Part shown: piece by piece, positions 27,095 to 35,726 of the stretch
Layout: each line of letters begins with the position of its first letter
How positions within the stretch are numbered: position 1 is the first letter of the stretch
NCBI GenBank assembly: GCA_910579185.1
Contig: CAJTTG010000004.1
Coordinates: 113,697-177,696, forward strand
Length of the DNA: 64,000 bases
From: an uncultured Muribaculaceae bacterium
GTDB lineage: Bacteria; Bacteroidota; Bacteroidia; Bacteroidales; Muribaculaceae
Reading direction: 5' to 3'
Program-made: the position numbers and the translations under genes
Notes under the pieces: generated by a model
What the model was told of the DNA's origin: nothing
Database searches by the model: none
The model's input: only the letters and a program-made list of their open reading frames with translations

Positions 27095-28837
27095 ATGAAT
27101 GTTTTTAGAAGCCTTGCCGCCATACTTGCTGTGATGCCAGTATTGGCCATGTCTGCAAAAAATTATGTTGAACCTGCCGACACTTCTACCGTCGATCGCT
27201 CGGGATGGGAATCTCTTTCCGGTCCGACGCATCTGACTTGGGTGCCGAAAAACACGCATTACCGCCAATTTGCATCTCCCGTAACGTCGGTGGTGACCGA
27301 TACCACGGTGCATGCATGGCGTGGCGAGCGTCTCGGATTGGAGGCTCTGCTCGTGAGTCCTGAGGGTACGGGAGATCTTTCTTTGGAACTCTCGGATCTG
27401 CGGCAGGGTAAGCGCAAGATCAAGGCTCCGGGCACTCAGGCCGCATTCATGCGTTATGTCCTGACGACGGCGTGGCCCGGCTGCGGATACCCACCGGACA
27501 CGTTGCCTACGTTCACTGTTCCTGATATGATTGATCTGCCCGACGCCACTGTGTCTATGGCTCCGCGTTCGGTGCGCCCGATATGGCTTACAGTTGAGAT
27601 TCCCGATGTAGCTGCCGGAAAGTATGATATGCAGTTGACCGTGAAGGATAAATCGACAGGCAAGTCTGTGGGCTCGCTCTCGCTGACTGTCGATGTCGAT
27701 AAGCGTGCTCTCCCGGCCGGTACAGATCAGGCGTTCTATCTCGACCTCTGGCAGCAGCCCTATTCCGTGTCGCGCTACTATGGCGTTGAGCCTTGGAGCA
27801 AAGAGCATTTCGATCTGATGCGTCCCTATGTTCAGAAGCTTGCACGCGCCGGACAGAAGGCCGTGTCTGTCATCCTGTTCTACGAGCCATGGGGCGAGCA
27901 GAGCAACGATAAGTTTGAACCGATGGTGGCTACCGTGCGTCAGCCCGACGGCTCCTGGAAGTTCGATTATTCTGTTTTCGACCGATGGGTCGACTATATG
28001 GCGGAAAATGGCATAGATGCCAACCTGGAGTGTTTCACGATGGTTCCCTGGGAACCCAAGTACCGATATCTCGATGCGGCTTCCGGTGAACTGAAATTTC
28101 TGGATGCTAAGCCGGGTTCGGAGGAATATGCTGATCTGTGGACCACATTCCTGAAGGACTTTGCGGCCCACCTGCGTGCGAAAGGATTGTTTGAAAAGAC
28201 CATGATCGTGATGGATGAGCGCGGTCTTCCCGATATGCTTGCCGCCTACGATGTAGCGAAGTCGGCAGTGCCGGATATCAAGATGTCGCTTGCCGGATCC
28301 TACCATAAGGAACTCGTGGATTCGCTTGACTGCTATACTCTTATCAAGGGCGATTTCTTCCCCGACGATGTCATAGCGCGTCGCCGCGATCGCGATCAGC
28401 TCACTCTGATGTACACCTGTTGTGCTACTCCTGCGCCCAGTCAGTTCAGCAACAGCGCGCCTGCCGACGGAGCTTATATCCCCGTATATGCCACCGCCAC
28501 AGGCCACGACGGCTATCTCCACTGGTCCTATATGAACTGGACCGACAATCCTATGGAGGATACACGCTTCCACATGTTCGCTCCCGGTGATACATATTTT
28601 ATATATCCCGACGGGCGTTCGTCGATACGCTATGAGCGTATGGTGGAAGGCATCCAGATGAGCGAGAAGATCCGCCTGCTGCGTCAGGAGCTTGAGGTCG
28701 CCAAGGATCTCGAGGGATTGCAGAAGCTTGAAAATGCCCTGTTGCCTATCCGCACGGGTGCTTTGAACGAATGGTATCCCACCTCTACGGTTGTGGATCA
28801 TTTGCAGCAGGCTCTCGACGCGATATCAAAGCGATGA
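27095..28837 (+). CDS. DUF4091 glycoside-hydrolase-like secreted protein
   Basis: Secreted protein of 580 residues: signal peptide (MNVFRSLAAILAVMPVLAMSA), beta-rich N-terminal region (about 30-230), a TIM-barrel-like centre (YLDLWQQPYSVSRYYGVEPW, VILFYEPWGEQ, CFTMVPWEPKYRY, MIVMDERG), and a C-terminal DUF4091 block (DTYFIYPDGRSSIRYERMVE). Relatives with this layout are classed with or near GH123-type N-acetylgalactosaminidases; a glycosidase acting on host or dietary glycans is likely, the exact linkage is not readable. The open frame to 26963 crosses the promoter and is not coding. Single gene with a terminator. Confidence 0.75.
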   Translation: MNVFRSLAAILAVMPVLAMSAKNYVEPADTSTVDRSGWESLSGPTHLTWVPKNTHYRQFASPVTSVVTDTTVHAWRGERLGLEALLVSPEGTGDLSLELSDLRQGKRKIKAPGTQAAFMRYVLTTAWPGCGYPPDTLPTFTVPDMIDLPDATVSMAPRSVRPIWLTVEIPDVAAGKYDMQLTVKDKSTGKSVGSLSLTVDVDKRALPAGTDQAFYLDLWQQPYSVSRYYGVEPWSKEHFDLMRPYVQKLARAGQKAVSVILFYEPWGEQSNDKFEPMVATVRQPDGSWKFDYSVFDRWVDYMAENGIDANLECFTMVPWEPKYRYLDAASGELKFLDAKPGSEEYADLWTTFLKDFAAHLRAKGLFEKTMIVMDERGLPDMLAAYDVAKSAVPDIKMSLAGSYHKELVDSLDCYTLIKGDFFPDDVIARRRDRDQLTLMYTCCATPAPSQFSNSAPADGAYIPVYATATGHDGYLHWSYMNWTDNPMEDTRFHMFAPGDTYFIYPDGRSSIRYERMVEGIQMSEKIRLLRQELEVAKDLEGLQKLENALLPIRTGALNEWYPTSTVVDHLQQALDAISKR

Positions 28838-28857
28838 TTGAAAATGAGTTATAACAG

Positions 28858-28892
28858 GAGCGCCCGATCTTACGACCGGGCGCTTCGGTTGT
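28858..28892 (+). terminator. terminator after the DUF4091 gene
   Basis: Stem AGCGCCCG/CGGGCGCT (8 bp, extendable by a G-T pair) with a 10-base loop, followed by a T-rich stretch. It also lies at the 3' end of the convergent rlmN gene and may serve both. Confidence 0.6.
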
Positions 28893-28908
28893 TTATCAGT
28901 ATCTTTGT

Positions 28909-29937
28909 TTAGAGCTCTTTTTTCTCCTTGCCGGCAAGCATGCCACATGCCGCCATGATGTCCTCGCCGCGTGAGGCGCGTATGGTGGCCGTGATGCCTC
29001 GCTCGTTGAGGCGGTCACGGAACGCCGTCATGGTGTTTTCCGTGGCGGTGGTCAGGTCGACCCCGGGGATGGCATGGAAGCGAATCAGGTTGACGCGGCA
29101 GTGCATTCCGCGCAGGAGCCGGGCGAGAGCGTCGGCGTGGCGCATGTCGTCGTTCACGCCACGCCACATGATATATTCTACCGAGAACCGTCGTTGGTGT
29201 GCCCAGTCGAATTGACGGAGCATATCGAGCACCTTGATCAGCGGATATGCTTTTTCCACAGGCATAAGTCCTTCACGCTCCGATGGGGACGGGGAGTGGA
29301 CGCTGAGGGCGATGTGAACCTGCGTGCGCTCGATGAGTCCTCGGAGTGCATCGATCTTTCCGATGCTCGACACCGTGATTCTTTTCGGGCTCCACGCGAA
29401 TCCCCACGGGGCTGTCATTATTTCAATCGCGCGTTCCACGGCCTCAGCGTTGTCCATCGGCTCACCCATACCCATGAACACTATGTTGGTGAGCCTTTCG
29501 GCTTCGTCCACCATCAAGACCTGATTGATGATTTGTGCCGGGGTCAGGTCGCCGTGGAATCCCTGCCGTCCGGTCATGCAGAAGCGGCAGTTCATCTTGC
29601 ATCCGGCTTGTGAGCTGACGCAGAGTGTGGCGCGGTCACCGTCGGGGATCATCACGGATTCGATATCGCGGCCACCGGCTCCTTCGAAAAGGTATTTTGC
29701 CGTGCCGTCGGTCGACTGTGTGCGCAGTTTCGGTGCCGTGCGGCCTATGCAGAACGATTCCGACAGCCTTTCGCGTGCCGCCGTCGACAGATCGGTCATC
29801 ATCCCGATCTCCGTCACGCGCTTCACGTAGAGCCACCGGGCCATCTGTTTCCCGGCATAGCGTGGCATTCCGCACTGGGCGGCTACTGCATTCAGTTCGT
29901 CAAGATTCATGCCGATTAGTGGCGTCTTCTGTTCCAT
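28909..29937 (-). CDS. rlmN: dual-specificity RNA methyltransferase RlmN
   Basis: Radical-SAM enzyme of 342 residues that methylates C2 of A2503 in 23S rRNA and A37 of some tRNAs. The iron-sulfur cluster motif is CKMNCRFC, followed by GMGEPMDN; the C-terminal part holds the cysteine used in the reaction (MAACGML). Starts at 29937 (MEQKTPLIG) or 29943 are equally possible. Confidence 0.95.
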   Translation of the reverse strand: MEQKTPLIGMNLDELNAVAAQCGMPRYAGKQMARWLYVKRVTEIGMMTDLSTAARERLSESFCIGRTAPKLRTQSTDGTAKYLFEGAGGRDIESVMIPDGDRATLCVSSQAGCKMNCRFCMTGRQGFHGDLTPAQIINQVLMVDEAERLTNIVFMGMGEPMDNAEAVERAIEIMTAPWGFAWSPKRITVSSIGKIDALRGLIERTQVHIALSVHSPSPSEREGLMPVEKAYPLIKVLDMLRQFDWAHQRRFSVEYIMWRGVNDDMRHADALARLLRGMHCRVNLIRFHAIPGVDLTTATENTMTAFRDRLNERGITATIRASRGEDIMAACGMLAGKEKKEL

Positions 29938-30063
29938 ACACATTAATTAATATAGCGGATTATATCGCTGTGGATCTTGGCGTAAAGTTACTCATTTTCG
30001 CCCCGAGTGGCAAATGTTAAATCCGGCGTTTAGATAATTTAAAGACTTTTTGCACTGATCCTG

Positions 30064-30094
30064 TTGCAGATCAACGCCTTGTGTTGTAATTTTG
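30064..30094 (+). promoter_or_regulatory. promoter of the candidate small RNA
   Basis: TTG (30064-30066), a 20-nt gap and TAATTTTG (30087-30094) match the consensus. No long ORF follows; instead a terminator lies about 190 bases downstream. Confidence 0.65.
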
Positions 30095-30099
30095 CATTG

Positions 30100-30290
30100 T
30101 AAACCTTTTATCGACCATGCAGGGAGTCCATCGACTTGATTTTTATCGTATGTAGATTCAAGGTTTATGCTTAAGCCTTGGAACTTCGTGTTCCTCTGAC
30201 CGAGCCAATGCTTTTGTTAGACAATATATATACTTGAATTTTGGTTATGAGGGAGGTGCGCTTCTGTGAAGAAGTGCATCTCATTTTTTG
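30100..30290 (+). ncRNA. candidate small structured RNA, about 190 nt
   Basis: A consensus promoter and a strong intrinsic terminator bracket about 190 bases without a substantial ORF, between rlmN and susC. Inside, GGAAC/GTTCC forms a small hairpin near 30180-30195, TTGT/ACAA another near 30215, and GATTCAAG (about 30155) can pair with CTTGAATT (about 30233) to enclose the central part. The size is like 6S RNA, but I cannot assign a family. A 12-codon ORF (30117-30155, MQGVHRLDFYRM) is present, so a leader-peptide attenuator ahead of susC is the alternative. Confidence 0.45.
30253..30290 (+). terminator. intrinsic terminator of the candidate small RNA
   Basis: A 13-bp stem (30253-30265 with 30270-30282, two G-T pairs) with loop GTGA, followed by a run of six T residues. 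Confidence 0.8.
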
Positions 30291-30599
30291 TGTATCCCGA
30301 TCGCATTAATCTATAGGTAGGTGTTAGGTTAATTTCACGGAATAATGTTAAAACGTTGATTTTGTAATAATTTTTAAGAAAAATAGTCGATTTCTAACAA
30401 ACTATTTCTTATCTTTGTCGAGATTTAGTTAGTCGCCTTTGTGCGCCTTAGCTCCTGGAGCCGCCCTGAACGGCCTGGTGCTGGGTTGCATTGTCGGCTT
30501 TTAAATACATATAAACCAATCATTATCAATAAAGTAACTGAAAATTACCTTAAACCATAAAATCAAAAAAAATATCTATAGTAGTTAAATATTTAACTT
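30291..30599 (+). promoter_or_regulatory. susC upstream region and long leader
   Basis: Holds a TATCTTTG box (30410-30417) with TCG where TTG is expected 20 nt upstream, so a one-mismatch promoter. A transcript from it would have a leader of about 180 bases. The first half of this leader is GC-rich with the short palindrome GCTCCTGGAGC near 30450; the second half is very A-rich up to the ATG. Long leaders are a typical target for regulation of susC-type genes. Confidence 0.45.
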
Positions 30600-33500
30600 A
30601 TGCTAAAACCAATCAAATCAGTAAGCAAATTCCTCATTATCGCTTCTCTGGCTGGATTTATATCCGTTGGTCAGCCGGCTTATGCCATGCCGGAGCCGCA
30701 GGCTGCGGCGCAAAGCTCCACAAAAGCGACGGGTGTGGTTAAAGACGAATTTGGCGATCCTCTGATCGGAGCCAATGTCCGTGTTGCCAATAATCCTTCT
30801 CAGGGTGGTGCCACAAACATTGATGGTGAGTTCTCCATCGCCAATGTTAAGCCAGGCACAAAGTTGTTAATTACTTCAGTTGGCTATAAAGACGCTGAAG
30901 TGGTGTGGAATGGTCAGCCCATCGAGATCCAGATGGATCTCAACACTAAGGTGCTCGGCGACGTCGTTGTGACCGCCATGGGTATCAAACGTGAGGAAAA
31001 GACCCTGACTTATGCCGTACAGACCATCAAGAACGATGAGGTGACCCGTATCAAGGAAACCAACTTCGTCAACGCTCTTCAGGGTAAGAGTGCCGGTCTG
31101 ACCATTACTCCTAATAACTCCGGTGCCGGTGGTGGTGCTTCACGTATCGTGCTCCGTGGTTCTACTTCTATTCTCGGTTCCAACCAGCCGCTGATCGTTA
31201 TAGACGGTGTCCCCATGACAAACGGTATGGGCACTCAGGCAACCGACGGCATCGACATGGGTGGTGGTAAATCAGGCGACGACCTTCTGTCGACCATCAA
31301 CCCTGAGGATATCGAGAACATGACCGTGCTCAAAGGCCCGAATGCTGCCGCTCTTTATGGTTCGGCCGCTAACAACGGTGTGATTGTCATCACAACCAAA
31401 TCAGGTGCTCAAGGCTCTGTCAATGTCAACATCTCAAGCTCTACATCAATCGACCGCATAGCCATGTGGCCCAAACAGCAGCAGTACTACGGTATCTCAA
31501 ACTCCGGTAACGGCCACAACGCATGGGCTGCCTGGGGTCCCCGTGTCGGCACTCGTACAGCTGACGAGGTCGCTGCTTATCCTTGGTTGATGAACGGCGC
31601 ACGCGAATCTGTTCAGGACTACTTCCAGACCGGTCTTACCCTCAACAACGGTATCACTCTCTCCGGAGGTACAGAACTTTCGCGCACATATTTCTCTTAC
31701 AACAACACTTATCAGGATGGTATCATCCCGGGCAACAAGTTCACCCGTAACAACGTGATGTTGAAAGAGTCTTTCTCCCTGTTCAATAAGAAAGTCAACA
31801 TCACGGCTTCTTTGAACTGGATCCACCAGCGCACCGACAATGCCCCGGTTGTGGGTAAAGCCCTTTCCGGTCTTTATGCCCTCTACCGTACTCCGGCCGA
31901 CGTCGACATGCGTTATTTCAAGAACAACTACAAACACACCGGTGTGTCCGGCGAATACCTCGTTTCGGATCCAACTGTCGGTAACCCCAAACTTGCCGGA
32001 CAGCCTATCCAGACCTGGAACTGGTTCGTTGACTACTTGAACAACCCCTGGTGGGTACAGAACATGGTCAACGACCAGCAGAAACGCGACCGTATCCTCG
32101 GTAACATCACCCTCGACTGGACAATCTGGAAAAACCTGAAATACCAGACCCGTTTCAGCGTCGACATGGTAATGGACAACAGCCTCAACGAAGAGTATGC
32201 TACAATGTTCCGCGCCGGATTCGACTACAAAGGTGGTAAATACTACTCCGGAAACTCTCGCACATCCGATGTCTACAATGACCACATGTTCACATGGAAC
32301 GACCGTTTCAACGACAAGATCGATGTGAACGTTGCTCTCGGTGGTAGCTTCACCCGTCACTACTCACGCAGTACCACTATCACCACAGGTATCGATACCT
32401 CCGGCGTGCCTAACGCCTTCGTTCCTCAGAACAGCAAGAACTATCGTCCGACAAACCCCAACGGTTCGTCAACTTCTGCTTCCGACTCCTGGGACTACAC
32501 CGACTGGTCGACCGCTCTCTTCGGTACCGTATCTGTCGGCTTGTTCGACAAGGTTTACCTTGATGGTAGCTACCGCCGCGACTGGTGCCAGGCATTCCAG
32601 CAGTTCACCGCCGATGGCGAATACAAATCGTTCGGTTACTACTCTTTCGGTGCCAACGTGCTTATCGATAAATTCTTCAACGAAGATCATGTCGCAGCTC
32701 CCTGGCTCGATCAATTGAAATGGCGTGGCAGCTACTCTGTTGTAGGTAACGCCGTGCCCAACACTCTGTTCGCCCGTCAGAGCCTCAACTTCTCTACCGG
32801 TGCGCTCTCAACCAAACCCCCGACATTCGACGATCCCAAGCCCGAGACCACAACCGCATTCGAGACCGGTATCGACGCTTGGATGTTCAACAACAAATTC
32901 AACCTCGACGTTACTTACTATAACTCGACTCTCCGCAACCAGTTCCTTTATGTGACCACCGCTACCGGCGAATCCAAACCTGTCAACACAGGTAAGATCC
33001 GCAACACCGGTGTCGAGATCTCTGCCGGCTACCGCTGGGTGATCAACAAGGACTGGACATGGCAGTCTAATGTCAACTTCGCTTACAACGACAACAAGAT
33101 CCTTGAAACCTACATGCAGGAAAACGGTGTGCCCTATATCTACGAGACAGGCCCCAAAGCTTTCCACATCAAATATCTTGAAGGCGGTAAGTTCGGTGAC
33201 ATCTATGTTAACTCGTTCAAGCGCGACGCTGAAACAGGTTATATCATCGTCCCCGGTGCTGCCAATAACGGTGCCGGTGAGATCACCGATTATGCAAACG
33301 CTGTTCCGCAGATGGCTTCCGGCCAGTACGAGACTTATGTAGGTAACACTTCTTCTCCCTACACTCTGGGATGGAGCAACACATTCACCTGGAAAAACTT
33401 CACACTCTACTTCCTGATCGACGGACGTATCGGTGGCAAGGTGATGTCGCTCACAGAACCTGACCTCGACCGTTTCGGTATCTCGGTTAACTCCGGTAAT

Positions 33501-33899
33501 GCACGTCTCGCTGCCGAAGCTGATCCTGCCAACCTCATGGCATACGCCGCCGACGGAACTCCGATCCACCTGATGTATCTCCCCGACGGATCAGGCCGTA
33601 AGATCTCCGTTCAGAAATATTATGAGACTATCGGTCAGAACCCGATGGAAGAACATGTCTACAATGCTACCAACTTCCGCATGCGCGACATCGCTCTCTC
33701 ATACACTCTGCCCAATCTCTTCGGTCAGTCAAAAGGCATGACAGCTCAGTTCTCGGTTAAGAACGCATTCTTCCTCTACAAGGATTCTCCAGTTGATCCC
33801 GACATCTCAGTATCCGCAGCAAACGGTTACTCCGGTATCGACTCTTACGCGCTCCCGACCCTGCGCTCCTACTGCATCACTTTGAAATTTAACTTCTAA
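30600..33899 (+). CDS. susC: SusC/RagA-family TonB-dependent transporter
   Basis: Outer-membrane glycan importer of 1099 residues. Order: signal peptide (about 1-29, ending PAYA), a carboxypeptidase-regulatory-like beta domain (about 43-120, TGVVKDEFGDPLIGANVRV), a TonB-box region with VVVTAMG, the plug domain (about 130-240, ending in ENMTVLKGPNAAALYGSAA), then a long beta-barrel. It works with the SusD lipoprotein encoded 18 bases downstream to bind and import oligosaccharides in a TonB-driven step. First gene of the glycan locus; the downstream GH85 enzymes suggest N-glycan fragments as the cargo. Confidence 0.93.
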   Translation: MLKPIKSVSKFLIIASLAGFISVGQPAYAMPEPQAAAQSSTKATGVVKDEFGDPLIGANVRVANNPSQGGATNIDGEFSIANVKPGTKLLITSVGYKDAEVVWNGQPIEIQMDLNTKVLGDVVVTAMGIKREEKTLTYAVQTIKNDEVTRIKETNFVNALQGKSAGLTITPNNSGAGGGASRIVLRGSTSILGSNQPLIVIDGVPMTNGMGTQATDGIDMGGGKSGDDLLSTINPEDIENMTVLKGPNAAALYGSAANNGVIVITTKSGAQGSVNVNISSSTSIDRIAMWPKQQQYYGISNSGNGHNAWAAWGPRVGTRTADEVAAYPWLMNGARESVQDYFQTGLTLNNGITLSGGTELSRTYFSYNNTYQDGIIPGNKFTRNNVMLKESFSLFNKKVNITASLNWIHQRTDNAPVVGKALSGLYALYRTPADVDMRYFKNNYKHTGVSGEYLVSDPTVGNPKLAGQPIQTWNWFVDYLNNPWWVQNMVNDQQKRDRILGNITLDWTIWKNLKYQTRFSVDMVMDNSLNEEYATMFRAGFDYKGGKYYSGNSRTSDVYNDHMFTWNDRFNDKIDVNVALGGSFTRHYSRSTTITTGIDTSGVPNAFVPQNSKNYRPTNPNGSSTSASDSWDYTDWSTALFGTVSVGLFDKVYLDGSYRRDWCQAFQQFTADGEYKSFGYYSFGANVLIDKFFNEDHVAAPWLDQLKWRGSYSVVGNAVPNTLFARQSLNFSTGALSTKPPTFDDPKPETTTAFETGIDAWMFNNKFNLDVTYYNSTLRNQFLYVTTATGESKPVNTGKIRNTGVEISAGYRWVINKDWTWQSNVNFAYNDNKILETYMQENGVPYIYETGPKAFHIKYLEGGKFGDIYVNSFKRDAETGYIIVPGAANNGAGEITDYANAVPQMASGQYETYVGNTSSPYTLGWSNTFTWKNFTLYFLIDGRIGGKVMSLTEPDLDRFGISVNSGNARLAAEADPANLMAYAADGTPIHLMYLPDGSGRKISVQKYYETIGQNPMEEHVYNATNFRMRDIALSYTLPNLFGQSKGMTAQFSVKNAFFLYKDSPVDPDISVSAANGYSGIDSYALPTLRSYCITLKFNF

Positions 33900-33917
33900 T
33901 CCGCAGACTCTAATAAA

Positions 33918-35705
33918 ATGAAAAAATCAATCATATCAGCTTGTCTTGTCGCTTTTGCCGGCGCTTCAATGCTTTCGCTTCAGTCTTGTGGCGACGAGCT
34001 CAAGCCTTATCCATGGATCGTTGAGGACGATTCGCAGAATGGGGACAACCTCGGTGCAACCGATATGGATGCACTTGAAAAGCAGATGCGCACAGGTATC
34101 CCCTATATCCTGAATTACTCGCACGAACCCGATGGATCATGGGCTCCCCACAACTATCAGTACGATCGTGCCAACTCTATCGACAACTACGCAGGTTACT
34201 GGACCACAACCAAGGCCAACTTCTCGTTCGGCCCGGCGCTCCCGACCCTCTACACTGATGATAACGGCTATCTCGGTGGTGCAGGCGAAACAGGTACTTT
34301 CCAGTATTGCAAGGATGCAATCTTCTCCTGGAATGTGGCTACTTACAAAACTGCTGATGGAGAGGAAATCCTCCAGCCGCGTCCTGAATGGCGTGCTATC
34401 GCTCTCATTTGCGAGGCTTACGTGGCTCAGGAATATGTCGACGCATTCGGTGTGATGGCGTTCAATGACACACGTACCCAGAAACGTACTCGTCCTATGA
34501 CCTACGAAACCGGCCCTGAAGTCTACAAACAGGTGCTCGCCGATCTCGATGAGGCTATCGCTCTTCTCAAGGAGGCTCAGCCCGGACAGGGTGATCTCCA
34601 GCGTGTTGAAGGAGCTGATGCTGAAAAGACAATGACCGGTTGGGACTGGCGCTATTGGGTTAAGTTCGCCAACTCTATCAAGCTCCGTATGGCTTTGAAC
34701 ATTGTTGACTACAATGACCCGGATCCTGTCTATGGCCCCGACAGCAAGCCTTTCGTGGCTCAGAACATTGCTGAGGAAGCATATCAGGATGAAATCGGTG
34801 TCCTCATGCCTACAGACCCACGTGATATCGCTTACCACGTGACCACCCACAACTGTGTATGGTACTTCATCGGTAACTCTTGGAACGACATCCGTCTCAA
34901 CGCTTCGCTTGAAAACATCCTCAAACACTTCAAGTCGCCGCTGCTCAACGAATGGTTCGACAATAACTCATACGCTATCAAGAACCCCGCCGGTGTTACC
35001 GCTCCGACAAGTGTCTACGGCGTGCGTTCTGGTCTCTATATGGAAGATACCGGTAGCCCCGATGCCGGTGGTTATGGTCCGTTCGCTCAGCTCTCTGCCC
35101 GTCATCAGTACATGAAGCAGCCGTTCTTCAAACGCACCGAGGCTACATTCCTCCGTGCTGAAGGCGCTCTCCGTGGCTGGAACATGGGTGGCGATGCTCA
35201 GTCGCTCTATGAGGAAGGTATCCGTCTTTCTCTCTCGGAATGGGGTATCGACGAAAGCGAGATCACCAAATATCTCAATCAGGACAATCTTCCGGCTGTT
35301 GAATACCGCGACTACTACAACCGTGTGAACGACATCGCCGGTCGTGTTACCTGCGGCGTTAAATGGAACTCTGCCGACAGCAAGGAGCTGATGCTTGAGA
35401 AGATCATCACACAGAAGTATATTGCAAACTTCCCGATGGGTATGGAGGCTTGGACAACATTCCGCCGTACCGGTTATCCCCGTCTGTTCCCTGTCAAGAT
35501 CAACAACATGACCAATGTTGATACTGAAATGCAGATCCGTCGTGTAGCATTCGTGGCCGATGCAAACAATGCTGCTGAACTTTCGCAGATCACCGAACTT
35601 CTCGGTGGCACTCAGGACTGCGGTACCCGTGTGTTCTGGGATGTTAATTCCGCAACATGGGCCAAAGATGCCAATGGTCAGTATATTCCCGATAATCATC
35701 TCTAA
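33918..35705 (+). CDS. susD: SusD/RagB-family lipoprotein
   Basis: Cell-surface glycan-binding lipoprotein of 595 residues, lid of the SusC transporter. Lipobox LSLQSC with Cys at about 24, then the helical TPR-type core typical of SusD (MDALEKQMRTG, YKQVLADLDEAIALLKEA, WRYWVKFANSIKLRMAL) and the C-terminal RagB part (MEKIITQKYIANFPMG-type segment). Tightly linked to susC (18-base gap) and the next lipoprotein gene (21-base gap). Confidence 0.92.
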   Translation: MKKSIISACLVAFAGASMLSLQSCGDELKPYPWIVEDDSQNGDNLGATDMDALEKQMRTGIPYILNYSHEPDGSWAPHNYQYDRANSIDNYAGYWTTTKANFSFGPALPTLYTDDNGYLGGAGETGTFQYCKDAIFSWNVATYKTADGEEILQPRPEWRAIALICEAYVAQEYVDAFGVMAFNDTRTQKRTRPMTYETGPEVYKQVLADLDEAIALLKEAQPGQGDLQRVEGADAEKTMTGWDWRYWVKFANSIKLRMALNIVDYNDPDPVYGPDSKPFVAQNIAEEAYQDEIGVLMPTDPRDIAYHVTTHNCVWYFIGNSWNDIRLNASLENILKHFKSPLLNEWFDNNSYAIKNPAGVTAPTSVYGVRSGLYMEDTGSPDAGGYGPFAQLSARHQYMKQPFFKRTEATFLRAEGALRGWNMGGDAQSLYEEGIRLSLSEWGIDESEITKYLNQDNLPAVEYRDYYNRVNDIAGRVTCGVKWNSADSKELMLEKIITQKYIANFPMGMEAWTTFRRTGYPRLFPVKINNMTNVDTEMQIRRVAFVADANNAAELSQITELLGGTQDCGTRVFWDVNSATWAKDANGQYIPDNHL

Positions 35706-35726
35706 TCCATCATAAGAATCTTTAAA

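Noticed and set aside
30100..30290. tmRNA, RNase P RNA or SRP RNA at the small-RNA locus
   Set aside because: Length and the lack of a tRNA-like end or known core motifs do not fit; left as an unassigned candidate.
31497..32360. Long minus-strand ORF inside susC (also 32808-33569 and 10527-11792 in mfd)
   Set aside because: Antisense frames opened by GC-rich codon bias of the real gene; no promoter, motif or sensible composition.
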